From positions 1-45,020 of the forward strand of contig NZ_SWCM01000024.1 in the NCBI RefSeq assembly GCF_005116645.1: a DNA stretch of 45,020 nucleotides, in the 5' to 3' direction. A model generated the notes under the pieces. That model was not told the origin of the DNA. It searched no databases and saw only the letters and a list, made by a program, of their open reading frames with translations. The position numbers and the translations under genes were made by a program. This document shows, one piece after another, positions 8,242-16,822 of the stretch. Numbering within the stretch: the stretch's first letter is position 1; every line of letters starts with the position of its first letter. The DNA is from Desulfopila sp. IMCC35006 (GTDB lineage: Bacteria > Desulfobacterota > Desulfobulbia > Desulfobulbales > Desulfocapsaceae).

Positions 8242-10781
8242 GTACGCACAATTCTATTGCGTTTAGGGAATTTAATCCCATTATCCGGCAGCCGCTGGAG
8301 TTTCAGTGTCACCGGAAACGGTTTGACATGCCATATTTTCTCGCAGTATTCGGTTATGGAACGATCCGAGGAAAATTTGCCCATCCGGCTGGCATTGAGG
8401 ATCGCCATCCTGCTCCACCTCCCCGGCTCCTGGTAGACCTCGCCCACCTGCTGCTGGCAATCGATATATGCCTGGTAATCGGCCAGCACCATATACGGGT
8501 CTTCATAGAGCAGTGAGTCGATAAGAGGCCGGAACAGTTCACGGTCGCCATGGGAGAAATGGCCGGTGGCGATCAGGTTTATGGCGGCTTTCAGCTCCTC
8601 GTTCTGATTATAGATCACCTGGGGGTTGTAGCCTGCCGCTTTCTGCGCCTCTACTTCCTGCACGTTCATACCAAACAGAAAGAAATTTTCCGGCCCGACC
8701 TCTTCCCGGATTTCCACGTTGGCTCCGTCCAGGGTACCGATGGTCAAGGCGCCGTTCATGGAAAATTTCATGTTGCCGGTGCCCGATGCCTCCTTGCCGG
8801 CAAGTGAAATCTGTTCACTGAGGTCGGCCATGGGATAGACGATATGGCCGATCTGCACATTGAAATTGGGAATAAACAGGACCTGAAGGCGATCGTTGAC
8901 ATCGGGATCGCCATTAATCACCTCGGCCACCGAGTTTATCAATTTTATAATCAGTTTGGCCATGGCATAGCCAGGTGCCGCCTTGCCGCCGAAAATAAAA
9001 AACCGGGGAGGGAGAGCAAGACCGGGGCTGTTCTTCAGCCGGTGGTACAAGGTGACGATGTGCAGCAGATTAAGGTGCTGGCGTTTATACTCATGGATTC
9101 GTTTGACCTGGACGTCAAACATGGCATGAGGATTGAAACGCACTGCCTGGTCGCAGGTAAACATGGTGCAGATGTCCTGTTTATTTTCGAACTTGACCTC
9201 CTGCCATCGCTCACAAAACGCCGGATCATCTGCCAGGGGCTCCAGCGCCCGCAGTTTGTTCAGATCGGTAATCCATTCCTCCCCGATGGCCGAGCTGATC
9301 AATTTGGTCAGGCGCGGATTGCTGACCACCATCCAGCGGCGCGGTGTGACCCCGTTGGTGATATTAATCAGCTTAGCCGGCCACAATCGATGAAAATCAG
9401 CCAGGGTGTGCTCCTTGAGCAGCTTGGTGTGCAGTTCGGCAACACCATTGATTGCATGACTGCCGACACAGGCGAGGTTGGCCATGCGGATAGAGCGCTC
9501 CCCGGTTTCATCAATAATCGACATCCGCCGCACGACATCCTCATCTCCGGGGTACTCGAGACGGACCAGATCGAGAAACCGACTGTTGATTTCATAAATG
9601 ATTTCCAGGTGCCGGGGCAGCAGCCGGCCCAGCATTGCCACCGGCCATTTCTCCAGCGCCTCCGGCAGCAGGGTGTGGTTGGTATAGGCAAAGGTGCTGG
9701 TGACGATCTCCCAGGCCCGGTCCCATTCATAATGGTGGACATCGACCAGAAGCCGCATAAACTCGGGCACGGCAATAGCCGGGTGGGTATCGTTCAATTG
9801 AACGGCAAAGTTATCGGAAAAGTTGTCCAGGCTTTCATACTGGAACAGGTGGATGCGGATCATGTCCTGCATTGAGCAGCTGACAAAGAAATACTGCTGC
9901 CGCAGGCGGAGCACCTTGCCCTTGAACTGCTCATCATTGGGATAGAGGACCTTGGTGATATTCTCGGCGAGCACCTTCTCATGCACCGCCCCAAAATAAT
10001 CGCCGGTATTAAATTCGGCAAAGTCAAAGCTCTTTGGCGCCTCTGCGCTCCACAACCTGAGCAGATTGACGGTGTTGACCCGGTAACCGGGAATAGGCGT
10101 GTCGTAGGGAATGCCCTTGACCAGTCGACCCTGGACCCAGCGTACCCGTGAATTGCCGTGGTCATCCAGGTAACGTTCGGTATGCCCGCCGGAACCTACT
10201 TCCACCGCCATATCCGTTTTTTTAAACTCCCAGGGGTTGCCAGGCTGCAGCCAGCGATCGCTCAGCTCCTTCTGCCAGCCGTTGTCCAGGTCCTGGTCGA
10301 ACATGCCAAATTCATAACGGATGCCGTACCCGATGGCGGGGATCTCCAGACTGGACAAGGAATCCAGGTAGCAGGCCGCGAGCCTGCCCAGGCCGCCGTT
10401 GCCCAGGCCGGGTTCCTCTTCATGATCGATGATCTGCTGCAGATCAAGACCGGATTCCTCCGCCGCCTGGGCTATCTGGTCATACATGCCGAGGTTGATC
10501 AGATTGTTGAGCAGATGGGGCCCCACCAAAAACTCGGCGGACAGATAACTGACAATCTTGCTGTCCTTTTCCTGGAGCGCCCGAATCGAATTGATAAACA
10601 GCTGCTGCATACGGTCCCGCACCGTAGTGCTGACCGCAAGATAATAATCGTTCAGCGATGCGTTCTGGGTCCAGACACCCTGCTGATAGAAAAGTTTGTA
10701 GGCAAAGCCGCGCTTGAGTTTTTCTATGGTACTGCGATCGGTTGCCTGGTTGTTGACACCGCTTGCATGTTCTTCGGCCAT
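8238..10781 (-). CDS. glgP: glycogen/alpha-glucan phosphorylase
   Basis: It releases glucose-1-phosphate from glycogen or maltodextrin in the cytoplasm. The pyridoxal-phosphate site EASGTGNMKFSMNGALTIGT is intact, with the Schiff-base lysine near residue 672. Other landmarks are GNGGLGRLAACYLDS (glucan/active site), NDTHPA and VKRIHEYKRQ. The length of 847 residues is that of full proteobacterial enzymes. It is the first gene of a three-gene minus-strand run with an efflux adaptor and pump, which is unusual since glgP commonly sits with other glg genes. glgC lies 11 kb away in this window on the opposite strand. Confidence 0.97.
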   Translation of the reverse strand: MAEEHASGVNNQATDRSTIEKLKRGFAYKLFYQQGVWTQNASLNDYYLAVSTTVRDRMQQLFINSIRALQEKDSKIVSYLSAEFLVGPHLLNNLINLGMYDQIAQAAEESGLDLQQIIDHEEEPGLGNGGLGRLAACYLDSLSSLEIPAIGYGIRYEFGMFDQDLDNGWQKELSDRWLQPGNPWEFKKTDMAVEVGSGGHTERYLDDHGNSRVRWVQGRLVKGIPYDTPIPGYRVNTVNLLRLWSAEAPKSFDFAEFNTGDYFGAVHEKVLAENITKVLYPNDEQFKGKVLRLRQQYFFVSCSMQDMIRIHLFQYESLDNFSDNFAVQLNDTHPAIAVPEFMRLLVDVHHYEWDRAWEIVTSTFAYTNHTLLPEALEKWPVAMLGRLLPRHLEIIYEINSRFLDLVRLEYPGDEDVVRRMSIIDETGERSIRMANLACVGSHAINGVAELHTKLLKEHTLADFHRLWPAKLINITNGVTPRRWMVVSNPRLTKLISSAIGEEWITDLNKLRALEPLADDPAFCERWQEVKFENKQDICTMFTCDQAVRFNPHAMFDVQVKRIHEYKRQHLNLLHIVTLYHRLKNSPGLALPPRFFIFGGKAAPGYAMAKLIIKLINSVAEVINGDPDVNDRLQVLFIPNFNVQIGHIVYPMADLSEQISLAGKEASGTGNMKFSMNGALTIGTLDGANVEIREEVGPENFFLFGMNVQEVEAQKAAGYNPQVIYNQNEELKAAINLIATGHFSHGDRELFRPLIDSLLYEDPYMVLADYQAYIDCQQQVGEVYQEPGRWSRMAILNASRMGKFSSDRSITEYCEKIWHVKPFPVTLKLQRLPDNGIKFPKRNRIVRT

Positions 10782-10963
10782 CGCGTCCTCCAGGGTACTG
10801 TAGAAATTATCTGCTGATTTTCATCGGCGGTAATATTCCTGGGACGAACTATAAACGCACTGCGCAAAATATCCAACCTCCAAACATGGCCAGCTCATGC
10901 AAAGAGGATGCAATCGGGAGAATCATCCCCTGATTATCGAATGTACCAGAACGGCGAATCCAG

Positions 10964-11422
10964 CTAGCGGAGAGGCTCCCCGACGGAGTCTGACAGGTCG
11001 TTCATCAGATCGGTAAACGAGCCATAGGTGGTGGTCATATCGTTATAGGCTTTTTTCGCCCCGGGCAGGTCTTCGGCCGTCGCCTTGTTGGTAAAATCGT
11101 CCGAGGAAAACTTCAGGTCACCGGAAAGTTTCACGATTTTTTCTTTCGTTGCGAGAGCCACGTCTTTTTGGATAAGAGACGGAATTTTTTCCGCCAGGGT
11201 GCTGATAAGTTTCCCGTCGGCAGCCGCTCGCTTCAGGTTTTTTCCCTCGCTGAGCACCCCCTGAATGTTGGTGATCGACTTGTCGACCAGGGTCAGGGTT
11301 GCATTAATATCGGTCACGGTCCGATAGAGGCCGTAGGCCACATAGACGGCACAGCTCTGCAGCAAGAGCATGGTAAGCAGCAGAACAAGATACTTGCGAA
11401 CTGATGTATTCATTGATTGCAT
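10964..11422 (-). CDS. small membrane-anchored or lipoprotein, function unknown
   Basis: About 152 residues. The N-terminus has a hydrophobic stretch ending LLLQSCAVYVAYG, a plausible lipobox (L-Q-S-C) or a transmembrane anchor. The rest is a helical, Lys/Asp/Thr-rich domain that could form a coiled bundle. The ATG at 11422 is chosen because GAGGT lies 7 bases upstream; the frame extends to 11452 without such a site. It follows the histidine kinase by about 120 bases on the same strand, so it may be an accessory to that sensor. No family recognised. Confidence 0.7.
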   Translation of the reverse strand: MQSMNTSVRKYLVLLLTMLLLQSCAVYVAYGLYRTVTDINATLTLVDKSITNIQGVLSEGKNLKRAAADGKLISTLAEKIPSLIQKDVALATKEKIVKLSGDLKFSSDDFTNKATAEDLPGAKKAYNDMTTTYGSFTDLMNDLSDSVGEPLR

Positions 11423-11539
11423 AGACGATACCTCAAAAAAAATACCATTCAAGCTTCACGCACTGGCGTATAAGGATTCCGTTCTTACCCTACCGGTTCG
11501 GACTTTTCAATTTAATTGTCGAAGATACCGGTGCATGTT

Positions 11540-13624
11540 CTACGGAAGTGTCTCGTTGAGCTTATCGTCTTTCCCGTTTTTATCCCCTGGCCCATCGAGA
11601 GGCAGTACGATGACAAAGACTGCGCCGGGTCCGCATTTTTCGCCTCTGACAAAATCCGCAGTTAAATATTTTGCTGGAATGGGACTGAGCGCCGAAATTG
11701 TTCCCCCGTGGTCCTTGATTATGCCAAACGAGACGGACAGCCCCAGCCCGGTCCCCTTGCCGACCTGCTTGGTGGTAAAAAACGGATCAAAAATTCTGCC
11801 CAGGTGTTCGGGAGCAATGCCTTTGCCGGTATCGGCAATGCTCACCTCCAGCTTTCGTTCCTCGGCCAGAAACCTGGATTGCACATGGATCGCGCCATCC
11901 TGGCCGATGACATCCGCCGCGTTGTTGAGCAGATTGAGCCAGACCTGCTTCAACCTTTCCTGATCACCGCAGAGCGGTGGAATATGTTCATCCAGAGTAC
12001 AGACTATTTTTATCCGATTCATAAAAAATGCATGCTCAACCAGCCTGACGACCTGGAGAATTGACTCGTTGACATCGACAGTTTCACTGACTGCCTGTGA
12101 ATTTCTGGAGAAACCGAGGAGATCTGCGACGATTTTCCGGCACACCTTGGTCTGCTTTTCGATGATCTGCATACCTTCAAGGATCTCTTCATCTTCAATA
12201 TCGTCCATCAGCAACTGGGTATAGCCGAGAATGATGCCCAGAGGCGTGTTGATTTCATGGGCCACCCCACCGGCCAGGCGCCCGAGATCTTCCATTTTCT
12301 GCGACTGGATGAGCTGCTCCTGGAATTTCTTGAGCATGGAAATATCTCTCGCGGTGAGCAGCAGGCCGATTATACTGCCGTCCTGATCATAGACAGGAAC
12401 CTTGAGGACATGAAACCATTTCTGGTCCCTGGCCCGCTTGAAGGTAATTTCTTTTGCCAGGGGAATACCCGTTTCAAGAATCTGCCGGCTCTCTTTGACA
12501 TTGATTTCGGCCTGCTTTCTGGTAAAAATGTCGGCATCGGTCTTGCCGACGATTTCCGCCTCATCCAGCTTGAAATAGTCGCAAAAAGCCTTGCCGGCAA
12601 AGGTATAGTTCAAATCCTTGTCCTGCAGTGTTATGAAGTCCGGGGTGACGTTCATAATGGTCTTGAGCAGTCCCTGCTGCCTGGCAATGGTTTTTCCCTG
12701 CTCGGTAAGCTCTTCGATATGTTTCTTCACCGTGACGGCCATGGCGTCAAACGCCTCGGCGAGGTCCTGGATCTCATCACCGAAATTATGTTTGAAGACA
12801 GAACATTGCCGACAGTTCTCCATCTTGAAAGGATACTCTTTATCGCCGCAATTCGGACACAGGGTTCCCGCCAGATACCAGCAGCGTCGCTGGACATCGC
12901 CGTAGGCCGGACAATCATGCCGGTTGCAGTCCATGAGCTCCCAGCAGTATTTTTCCAGCGAGAATCCGGCATGCACATCAAGATTACCCCGGACAACCTC
13001 CTCCACCGATTCTCTTAATCGATTCAGGCGAAAGGTCACCGTACGGGCAAACCAGAGGGCCAGGACAATCCCCAGGCCAACCACCCCCATCGTACTGAAA
13101 AGACTGGTCAATCTCTGCCGATGGATCTGGGCATCGATATCCTTTCTTGACAGGCCCAGCCTGACGGAGCCAAGATATTTGTCGCCCAGGCTCACCCTGA
13201 CATTAAAATCGTAAACCAGGCCCTTTTCAGTGGATAAGAGAATCGGCTGCGTTTTGTTAAAATCTGCATTGACCTGGAGAAGATCGGTGGGAAAGCCGCC
13301 GGTGAACGTGTGCGAAAGGATATTGGCGCCGGCGTCGGTCAGAAAAATATAGATAACGTCGTCATACTGGTGATCGACATTATCGATAAGATTCTTCATC
13401 TGCAGAAAATCCATGGCCAGGATCGGCTCAACCAGACGATATGCCAGGCTTGACGTGATGGCCATGCCCCTTTTTCGACCTTCCTCAAGCAGCGCATTCG
13501 ATGACATGGAAGACAGGATCAACCCGACCCCCAGCCCGCAGAAGACGAGCATCAAGGTCATTCCCAGGGTAATCTTGGTTCTGAATCGCAGGCGATGCAG
13601 AAATCTCGACAGATAATTAATCAA
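11540..13624 (-). CDS. PAS sensor histidine kinase with HAMP and two-CW-like Cys-rich segment
   Basis: A membrane sensor kinase of 694 residues. The order is TM1 (about 17-35), a periplasmic sensor region, TM2 (about 175-195) and HAMP. A cysteine-rich segment (about 225-290) follows with CWELMDCNRHDCPAYG, RCWYLAGTLCPNCG and CRQCSVF, resembling the two-CW domain seen in deltaproteobacteria, a probable metal or redox site. Then come PAS (about 320-440), HisKA (GGVAHEINTPLGI, phospho-acceptor His near 454) and HATPase_c (GTGLGLSVSFGIIKDHGG). Its start overlaps the end of the PhnD-like gene by 8 bases, so the two are translationally coupled and the lipoprotein may supply the ligand. No response regulator is adjacent. 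Confidence 0.93.
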   Translation of the reverse strand: MINYLSRFLHRLRFRTKITLGMTLMLVFCGLGVGLILSSMSSNALLEEGRKRGMAITSSLAYRLVEPILAMDFLQMKNLIDNVDHQYDDVIYIFLTDAGANILSHTFTGGFPTDLLQVNADFNKTQPILLSTEKGLVYDFNVRVSLGDKYLGSVRLGLSRKDIDAQIHRQRLTSLFSTMGVVGLGIVLALWFARTVTFRLNRLRESVEEVVRGNLDVHAGFSLEKYCWELMDCNRHDCPAYGDVQRRCWYLAGTLCPNCGDKEYPFKMENCRQCSVFKHNFGDEIQDLAEAFDAMAVTVKKHIEELTEQGKTIARQQGLLKTIMNVTPDFITLQDKDLNYTFAGKAFCDYFKLDEAEIVGKTDADIFTRKQAEINVKESRQILETGIPLAKEITFKRARDQKWFHVLKVPVYDQDGSIIGLLLTARDISMLKKFQEQLIQSQKMEDLGRLAGGVAHEINTPLGIILGYTQLLMDDIEDEEILEGMQIIEKQTKVCRKIVADLLGFSRNSQAVSETVDVNESILQVVRLVEHAFFMNRIKIVCTLDEHIPPLCGDQERLKQVWLNLLNNAADVIGQDGAIHVQSRFLAEERKLEVSIADTGKGIAPEHLGRIFDPFFTTKQVGKGTGLGLSVSFGIIKDHGGTISALSPIPAKYLTADFVRGEKCGPGAVFVIVLPLDGPGDKNGKDDKLNETLP

Positions 13625-14537
13625 GATTCAACCCCACTTTTTTACTCAGTTCGCGGATTGGGTCAAAATCCCGGTCATCGGAGGGGACAAAGCCGATGAA
13701 TTTGGCTGCATCGAGAATCTGCCGGTGCTGGGGATTATGTTCATAGTCGAGTTGCAGCATGGCCTGACGTATCCTGTCAGCCACCTCCGCTGAAAGTCGT
13801 GGACTGTACGCATAGACCCATCCCGGGTATCGTCTGGAACTGTCAACCACCTTTATCTGGTTGATATCGATTTTGTCCTGCACGACGCTGAGTGACCCTT
13901 CGCGTATCGAGCCGATGTCGTGCAATCCGGCATATACTCCTAAAATTACATTTTCCTGTCTGCCGCCGGCAAAAATGACCTCCTTGAAGTCCTTTAAGGT
14001 AATGCCGTGATCGACAAAATGCCCAAGGGCAAACAGATAGCCTCCCGCCGATGACGGATCGACAGCTACCCACGATTTTCCGCGGCAGTCCTGAAGCGTT
14101 TGTATTGCCTTGTTGTCTTTTCTGGCAATGATCTGGCCGCGGAACTCCGCCCGTCCATCGGCCTCGACGATTCTGGCCATGGCCCTGGCACCATAACGGT
14201 TGGCCAGCTTAACGTAAATAAACGGGTTGGAGAAGGAAATATCGATTTTCCCCTGGCCGAACATGCTGAGATAATTGTCAAAGGTGTCCGGGAATACCTG
14301 GCGAATCGGCAGGCCGGTCTGTTCGGCGAGATATTCCACCAGACGATTATGCCGTTGAAACGATTCCGTGTGCGAGTATTGCGGCAGATAAGCATAAGTA
14401 ATTGCTGGTAATCTCGGCCGAAATGTAATCTCCTGGCGCTTATCGAGGGAAACGTCAACCGGCTCTTCTCTTTCCCGGCAGGAAAAGAGGGTGAGACAGG
14501 TCATCAGGAGCAAAAGGAAGACTCTTTTTTTGGACAT
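13617..14537 (-). CDS. PhnD-like phosphate/phosphonate-type substrate-binding lipoprotein
   Basis: A 306-residue periplasmic binding protein of the PhnD/PhnD-like superfamily. It has a lipoprotein signal with a lipobox ending at Cys20 (LTLFSC), the N-lobe GQGKIDISFSNPFIYVKLA and the hinge region DPSSAGGYLFALGHF typical of this fold. Such proteins bind phosphonate, phosphite or other small anions. No ABC permease or ATPase accompanies it. Instead it overlaps a sensor histidine kinase, so it probably acts as the sensing partner of that kinase. This last point is inference from gene order. Confidence 0.87.
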   Translation of the reverse strand: MSKKRVFLLLLMTCLTLFSCREREEPVDVSLDKRQEITFRPRLPAITYAYLPQYSHTESFQRHNRLVEYLAEQTGLPIRQVFPDTFDNYLSMFGQGKIDISFSNPFIYVKLANRYGARAMARIVEADGRAEFRGQIIARKDNKAIQTLQDCRGKSWVAVDPSSAGGYLFALGHFVDHGITLKDFKEVIFAGGRQENVILGVYAGLHDIGSIREGSLSVVQDKIDINQIKVVDSSRRYPGWVYAYSPRLSAEVADRIRQAMLQLDYEHNPQHRQILDAAKFIGFVPSDDRDFDPIRELSKKVGLNLD

Positions 14538-14624
14538 GCTGGTCGTTGGTTTCTATGGCCGTTAAACCGATTATATATTGTGTATTCAGTAGCACGACTA
14601 TCTTGCTATTTCAAGACTTCATCC

Positions 14625-14828
14625 TTATATTGGGGGCAAATTTTCAGTCCCGGTGGACAGGAAAAACCGGGATTTTGAGCAAAGCCCCTCGAGGTTACTT
14701 TTTTCAGTACCCCTAGAGAGGTGGAAACGTACCTTGCGACCCATTTTCTCATGACCAGAAATGAGAAAATAATCTGGAAGGTACTCATTGGTGAGGGATA
14801 CGTCGAATTCCTGCCTTAACGCTGCCAT
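14625..14828 (-). CDS. possible small protein, unknown
   Basis: A 67-codon frame with a GGGAGG sequence about 10 bases before its ATG. The product begins MAALRQEFDVSLTNEYL, mixes charged and hydrophobic residues and has no recognised family. It lies just upstream of the PhnD-like gene on the same strand. A second overlapping frame exists in the same stretch, so coding is uncertain. Confidence 0.3.
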   Translation of the reverse strand: MAALRQEFDVSLTNEYLPDYFLISGHEKMGRKVRFHLSRGTEKSNLEGLCSKSRFFLSTGTENLPPI

Positions 14829-14945
14829 TCACAAGATCCCTCCCCGGTTTTTCTAATTAAAATTTAATCGAATCAACAAACGTGGCGTGTACCATTTCGT
14901 GTAGGTCCGGATACGGACAGAGCCGATGTATCCCCGAACACCGCA

Positions 14946-14959
14946 AAGCGTGCACGCTT
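14946..14959. promoter_or_regulatory. 14-bp perfect palindrome upstream of opgG
   Basis: The sequence AAGCGTGCACGCTT is a perfect palindrome about 40 bases before the likely opgG start. Its position fits an operator for a dimeric regulator of the opg operon or of the divergent PhnD/kinase unit. No regulator gene nearby can be assigned to it. Confidence 0.35.
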
Positions 14960-14997
14960 AAGCCATCACCGTCGCCATGATGAGGAAAAAGTCACCG

Positions 14998-16554
14998 ATG
15001 AGAATTGTCCATTTGTTTTGTATCTCCTGTATTGCCCTCGCCATCTCCCTGGGTGCCCCGGCTGCCGTCCCGGCTGCCGCCTTTGAGTTTCAGACGGTTA
15101 TCGATAAGGCGAAAGTACTGGCGGCGAATCCATACCAGGAGCCTGCGCCCATCCCGAAGTTCATGAAGGAGCTGACCTACAGCGAGTATCAGGATATTCG
15201 ATTCGACCCGGAAAAAAATCTCTGGAAAGAAGCCCAGTCCCGTTTTCAGGTTATGCTCATGTCTCCCGGCCTTTTCTACGGCAATGCCGTTGCCATCAAT
15301 ATTGTCGATGGATCAGGCACCCATACCCTGCCTTATCGTCGCAGCTATTTTACCTTTACCGATCCCGAGCTGGAAAAGCGAATTCCCGACGATCTCGGCT
15401 ATGCAGGTTTCAAACTCACCTACCCACTGCAGAAAAAAGATGAACAGAACCAGTTCATGGTATTTGCCGGCGCCAGTTATTTCCGGGCGGTCGGGCGAGA
15501 CAACTCCTTTGGTCTGTCATTTCGCGGTGCAGCTCTTAATACCGGGCTTCCAACCGGCGAGGAATTCCCGTCTTTTGTCGAATTCTGGCTGGTTCGGCCG
15601 GCGCCGGACGCCAAGACAATGACGGTCTATGGTCTGCTTGACAGTAAAAGCATGTCCGGTGCCTATTCTTTTACGATTACCCCCGGATCAACAACGACTG
15701 CGGATGTCAAGGCGATTATCTTTCCGCGCACGGAACTGGAATTACTGGGCATGGCACCATTGACCAGCATGTTCTATTTTGGCGAGAACACCGGACGGCC
15801 TGTTGGTGAATGGCGGCGGCAGGTACATGATTCGGACGGGCTTCTCATCGACAACGGTGCAACCGGAGAATGGCTCTGGCGTCCGATCGTCAATCCCAAA
15901 AAGCTGCAGATGGATTACTTTCAGACGGAAAATGTACGGGGTTTCGGTCTGCTCCAGCGGAACGTCGATTTCCACGATTATCTTGATAACGAAGCACATT
16001 ACCAGAAACGACCGAGTGCCTGGGTTGTGCCCAAGGGCGACTGGGGCTCAGGCAAGGTGGTTCTTGTAGAGTTACCCTCTCCCGATGAAACCAATGACAA
16101 TATCGTTGCGTTCTGGACCCCGTCAGCGAAAGTCACTCCTGACAAGCCGGTTACGCTGGAATACGCGCTGAAGGTTGGTGACTATTCTATCACCGGGGAG
16201 AAGATGGGGTCGGCCATCAACACCCTGGTCGGCGACGGCAGCCGGATTGGCGGCGGTTCTTCCGCGGGTGCATACCGGATTATCGTCGATTTTGCCGGGG
16301 GCCCTCTGGCCAAACTCTCTCCGGAGACCAGGCTGAATGCGTCGGTTACCGCCCAGGGCGACAGTGAAATTCTCGACCAGTATGTCGAATATGTGCCGGC
16401 GCTCCATTGCTGGCGACTGTCAATTCTCGCGAAACCGGTCGAAAATTCACCTCTCTTGCTGCGCGCTTTTCTGCTAAAAGGAAAGGAAACCCTGACTGAA
16501 ACCTGGACATATCGACTGGACTATGACAACGACATTCGCGTCAACGCCGATTGA
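14998..16554 (+). CDS. opgG: glucan biosynthesis protein G
   Basis: A periplasmic protein needed to make osmoregulated periplasmic glucans, probably acting on the beta-1,2 backbone and its branches. It has a signal peptide (CISCIALAISLGAPAAVPAAA), then FEFQTVIDKAKVLA and the conserved YRRSYFTF, FRAVGRDNSFGLSFRG and PTGEEFPSF blocks of OpgG/OpgD. Length is about 518 residues, as in E. coli OpgG. The ATG at 14998 has GAGGA about 11 bases upstream; an earlier in-frame ATG at 14977 has none. It is followed by an 83-residue gene and opgH in one operon. Confidence 0.95.
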   Translation: MRIVHLFCISCIALAISLGAPAAVPAAAFEFQTVIDKAKVLAANPYQEPAPIPKFMKELTYSEYQDIRFDPEKNLWKEAQSRFQVMLMSPGLFYGNAVAINIVDGSGTHTLPYRRSYFTFTDPELEKRIPDDLGYAGFKLTYPLQKKDEQNQFMVFAGASYFRAVGRDNSFGLSFRGAALNTGLPTGEEFPSFVEFWLVRPAPDAKTMTVYGLLDSKSMSGAYSFTITPGSTTTADVKAIIFPRTELELLGMAPLTSMFYFGENTGRPVGEWRRQVHDSDGLLIDNGATGEWLWRPIVNPKKLQMDYFQTENVRGFGLLQRNVDFHDYLDNEAHYQKRPSAWVVPKGDWGSGKVVLVELPSPDETNDNIVAFWTPSAKVTPDKPVTLEYALKVGDYSITGEKMGSAINTLVGDGSRIGGGSSAGAYRIIVDFAGGPLAKLSPETRLNASVTAQGDSEILDQYVEYVPALHCWRLSILAKPVENSPLLLRAFLLKGKETLTETWTYRLDYDNDIRVNAD

Positions 16555-16570
16555 CAGACAGGAGGGTGCC

Positions 16571-16822
16571 ATGCAGGACATTACATCTGAAGATTTATTC
16601 GACAGAATTTGCAGCTATCTCCGCCTGAGTGGCGTGCCGCTTCAGCGGGATTCCATCCTGGTCGCCTTGGAACTGGTCAAGGAAATCCTCGCCGGCGATA
16701 CAACCGACGTCCTTGACCGGATTATTATCGAACTGCCGCAGCGCCTGCAGATACCCGAGCTCTCTCTTCCCCTTCTCTGTCCCCTGGTAAACAGGGGCAG
16801 CATAGGCTATCAGGACGAATAA
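16571..16822 (+). CDS. 83-residue protein between opgG and opgH
   Basis: The gene has a strong ribosome binding site (GGAGGG, 4 bases before ATG) and its TAA overlaps the opgH ATG by one base, implying translational coupling. The product is acidic and leucine-rich with no signal peptide or membrane helix (LFDRICSYLRLSGVPLQRDS, VLDRIIIELPQRLQI). It is probably a small cytoplasmic helical protein. No family recognised. Its place inside opgGH suggests a role in assembly or control of the OpgH glucosyltransferase, which is inference only. Confidence 0.8.
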   Translation: MQDITSEDLFDRICSYLRLSGVPLQRDSILVALELVKEILAGDTTDVLDRIIIELPQRLQIPELSLPLLCPLVNRGSIGYQDE

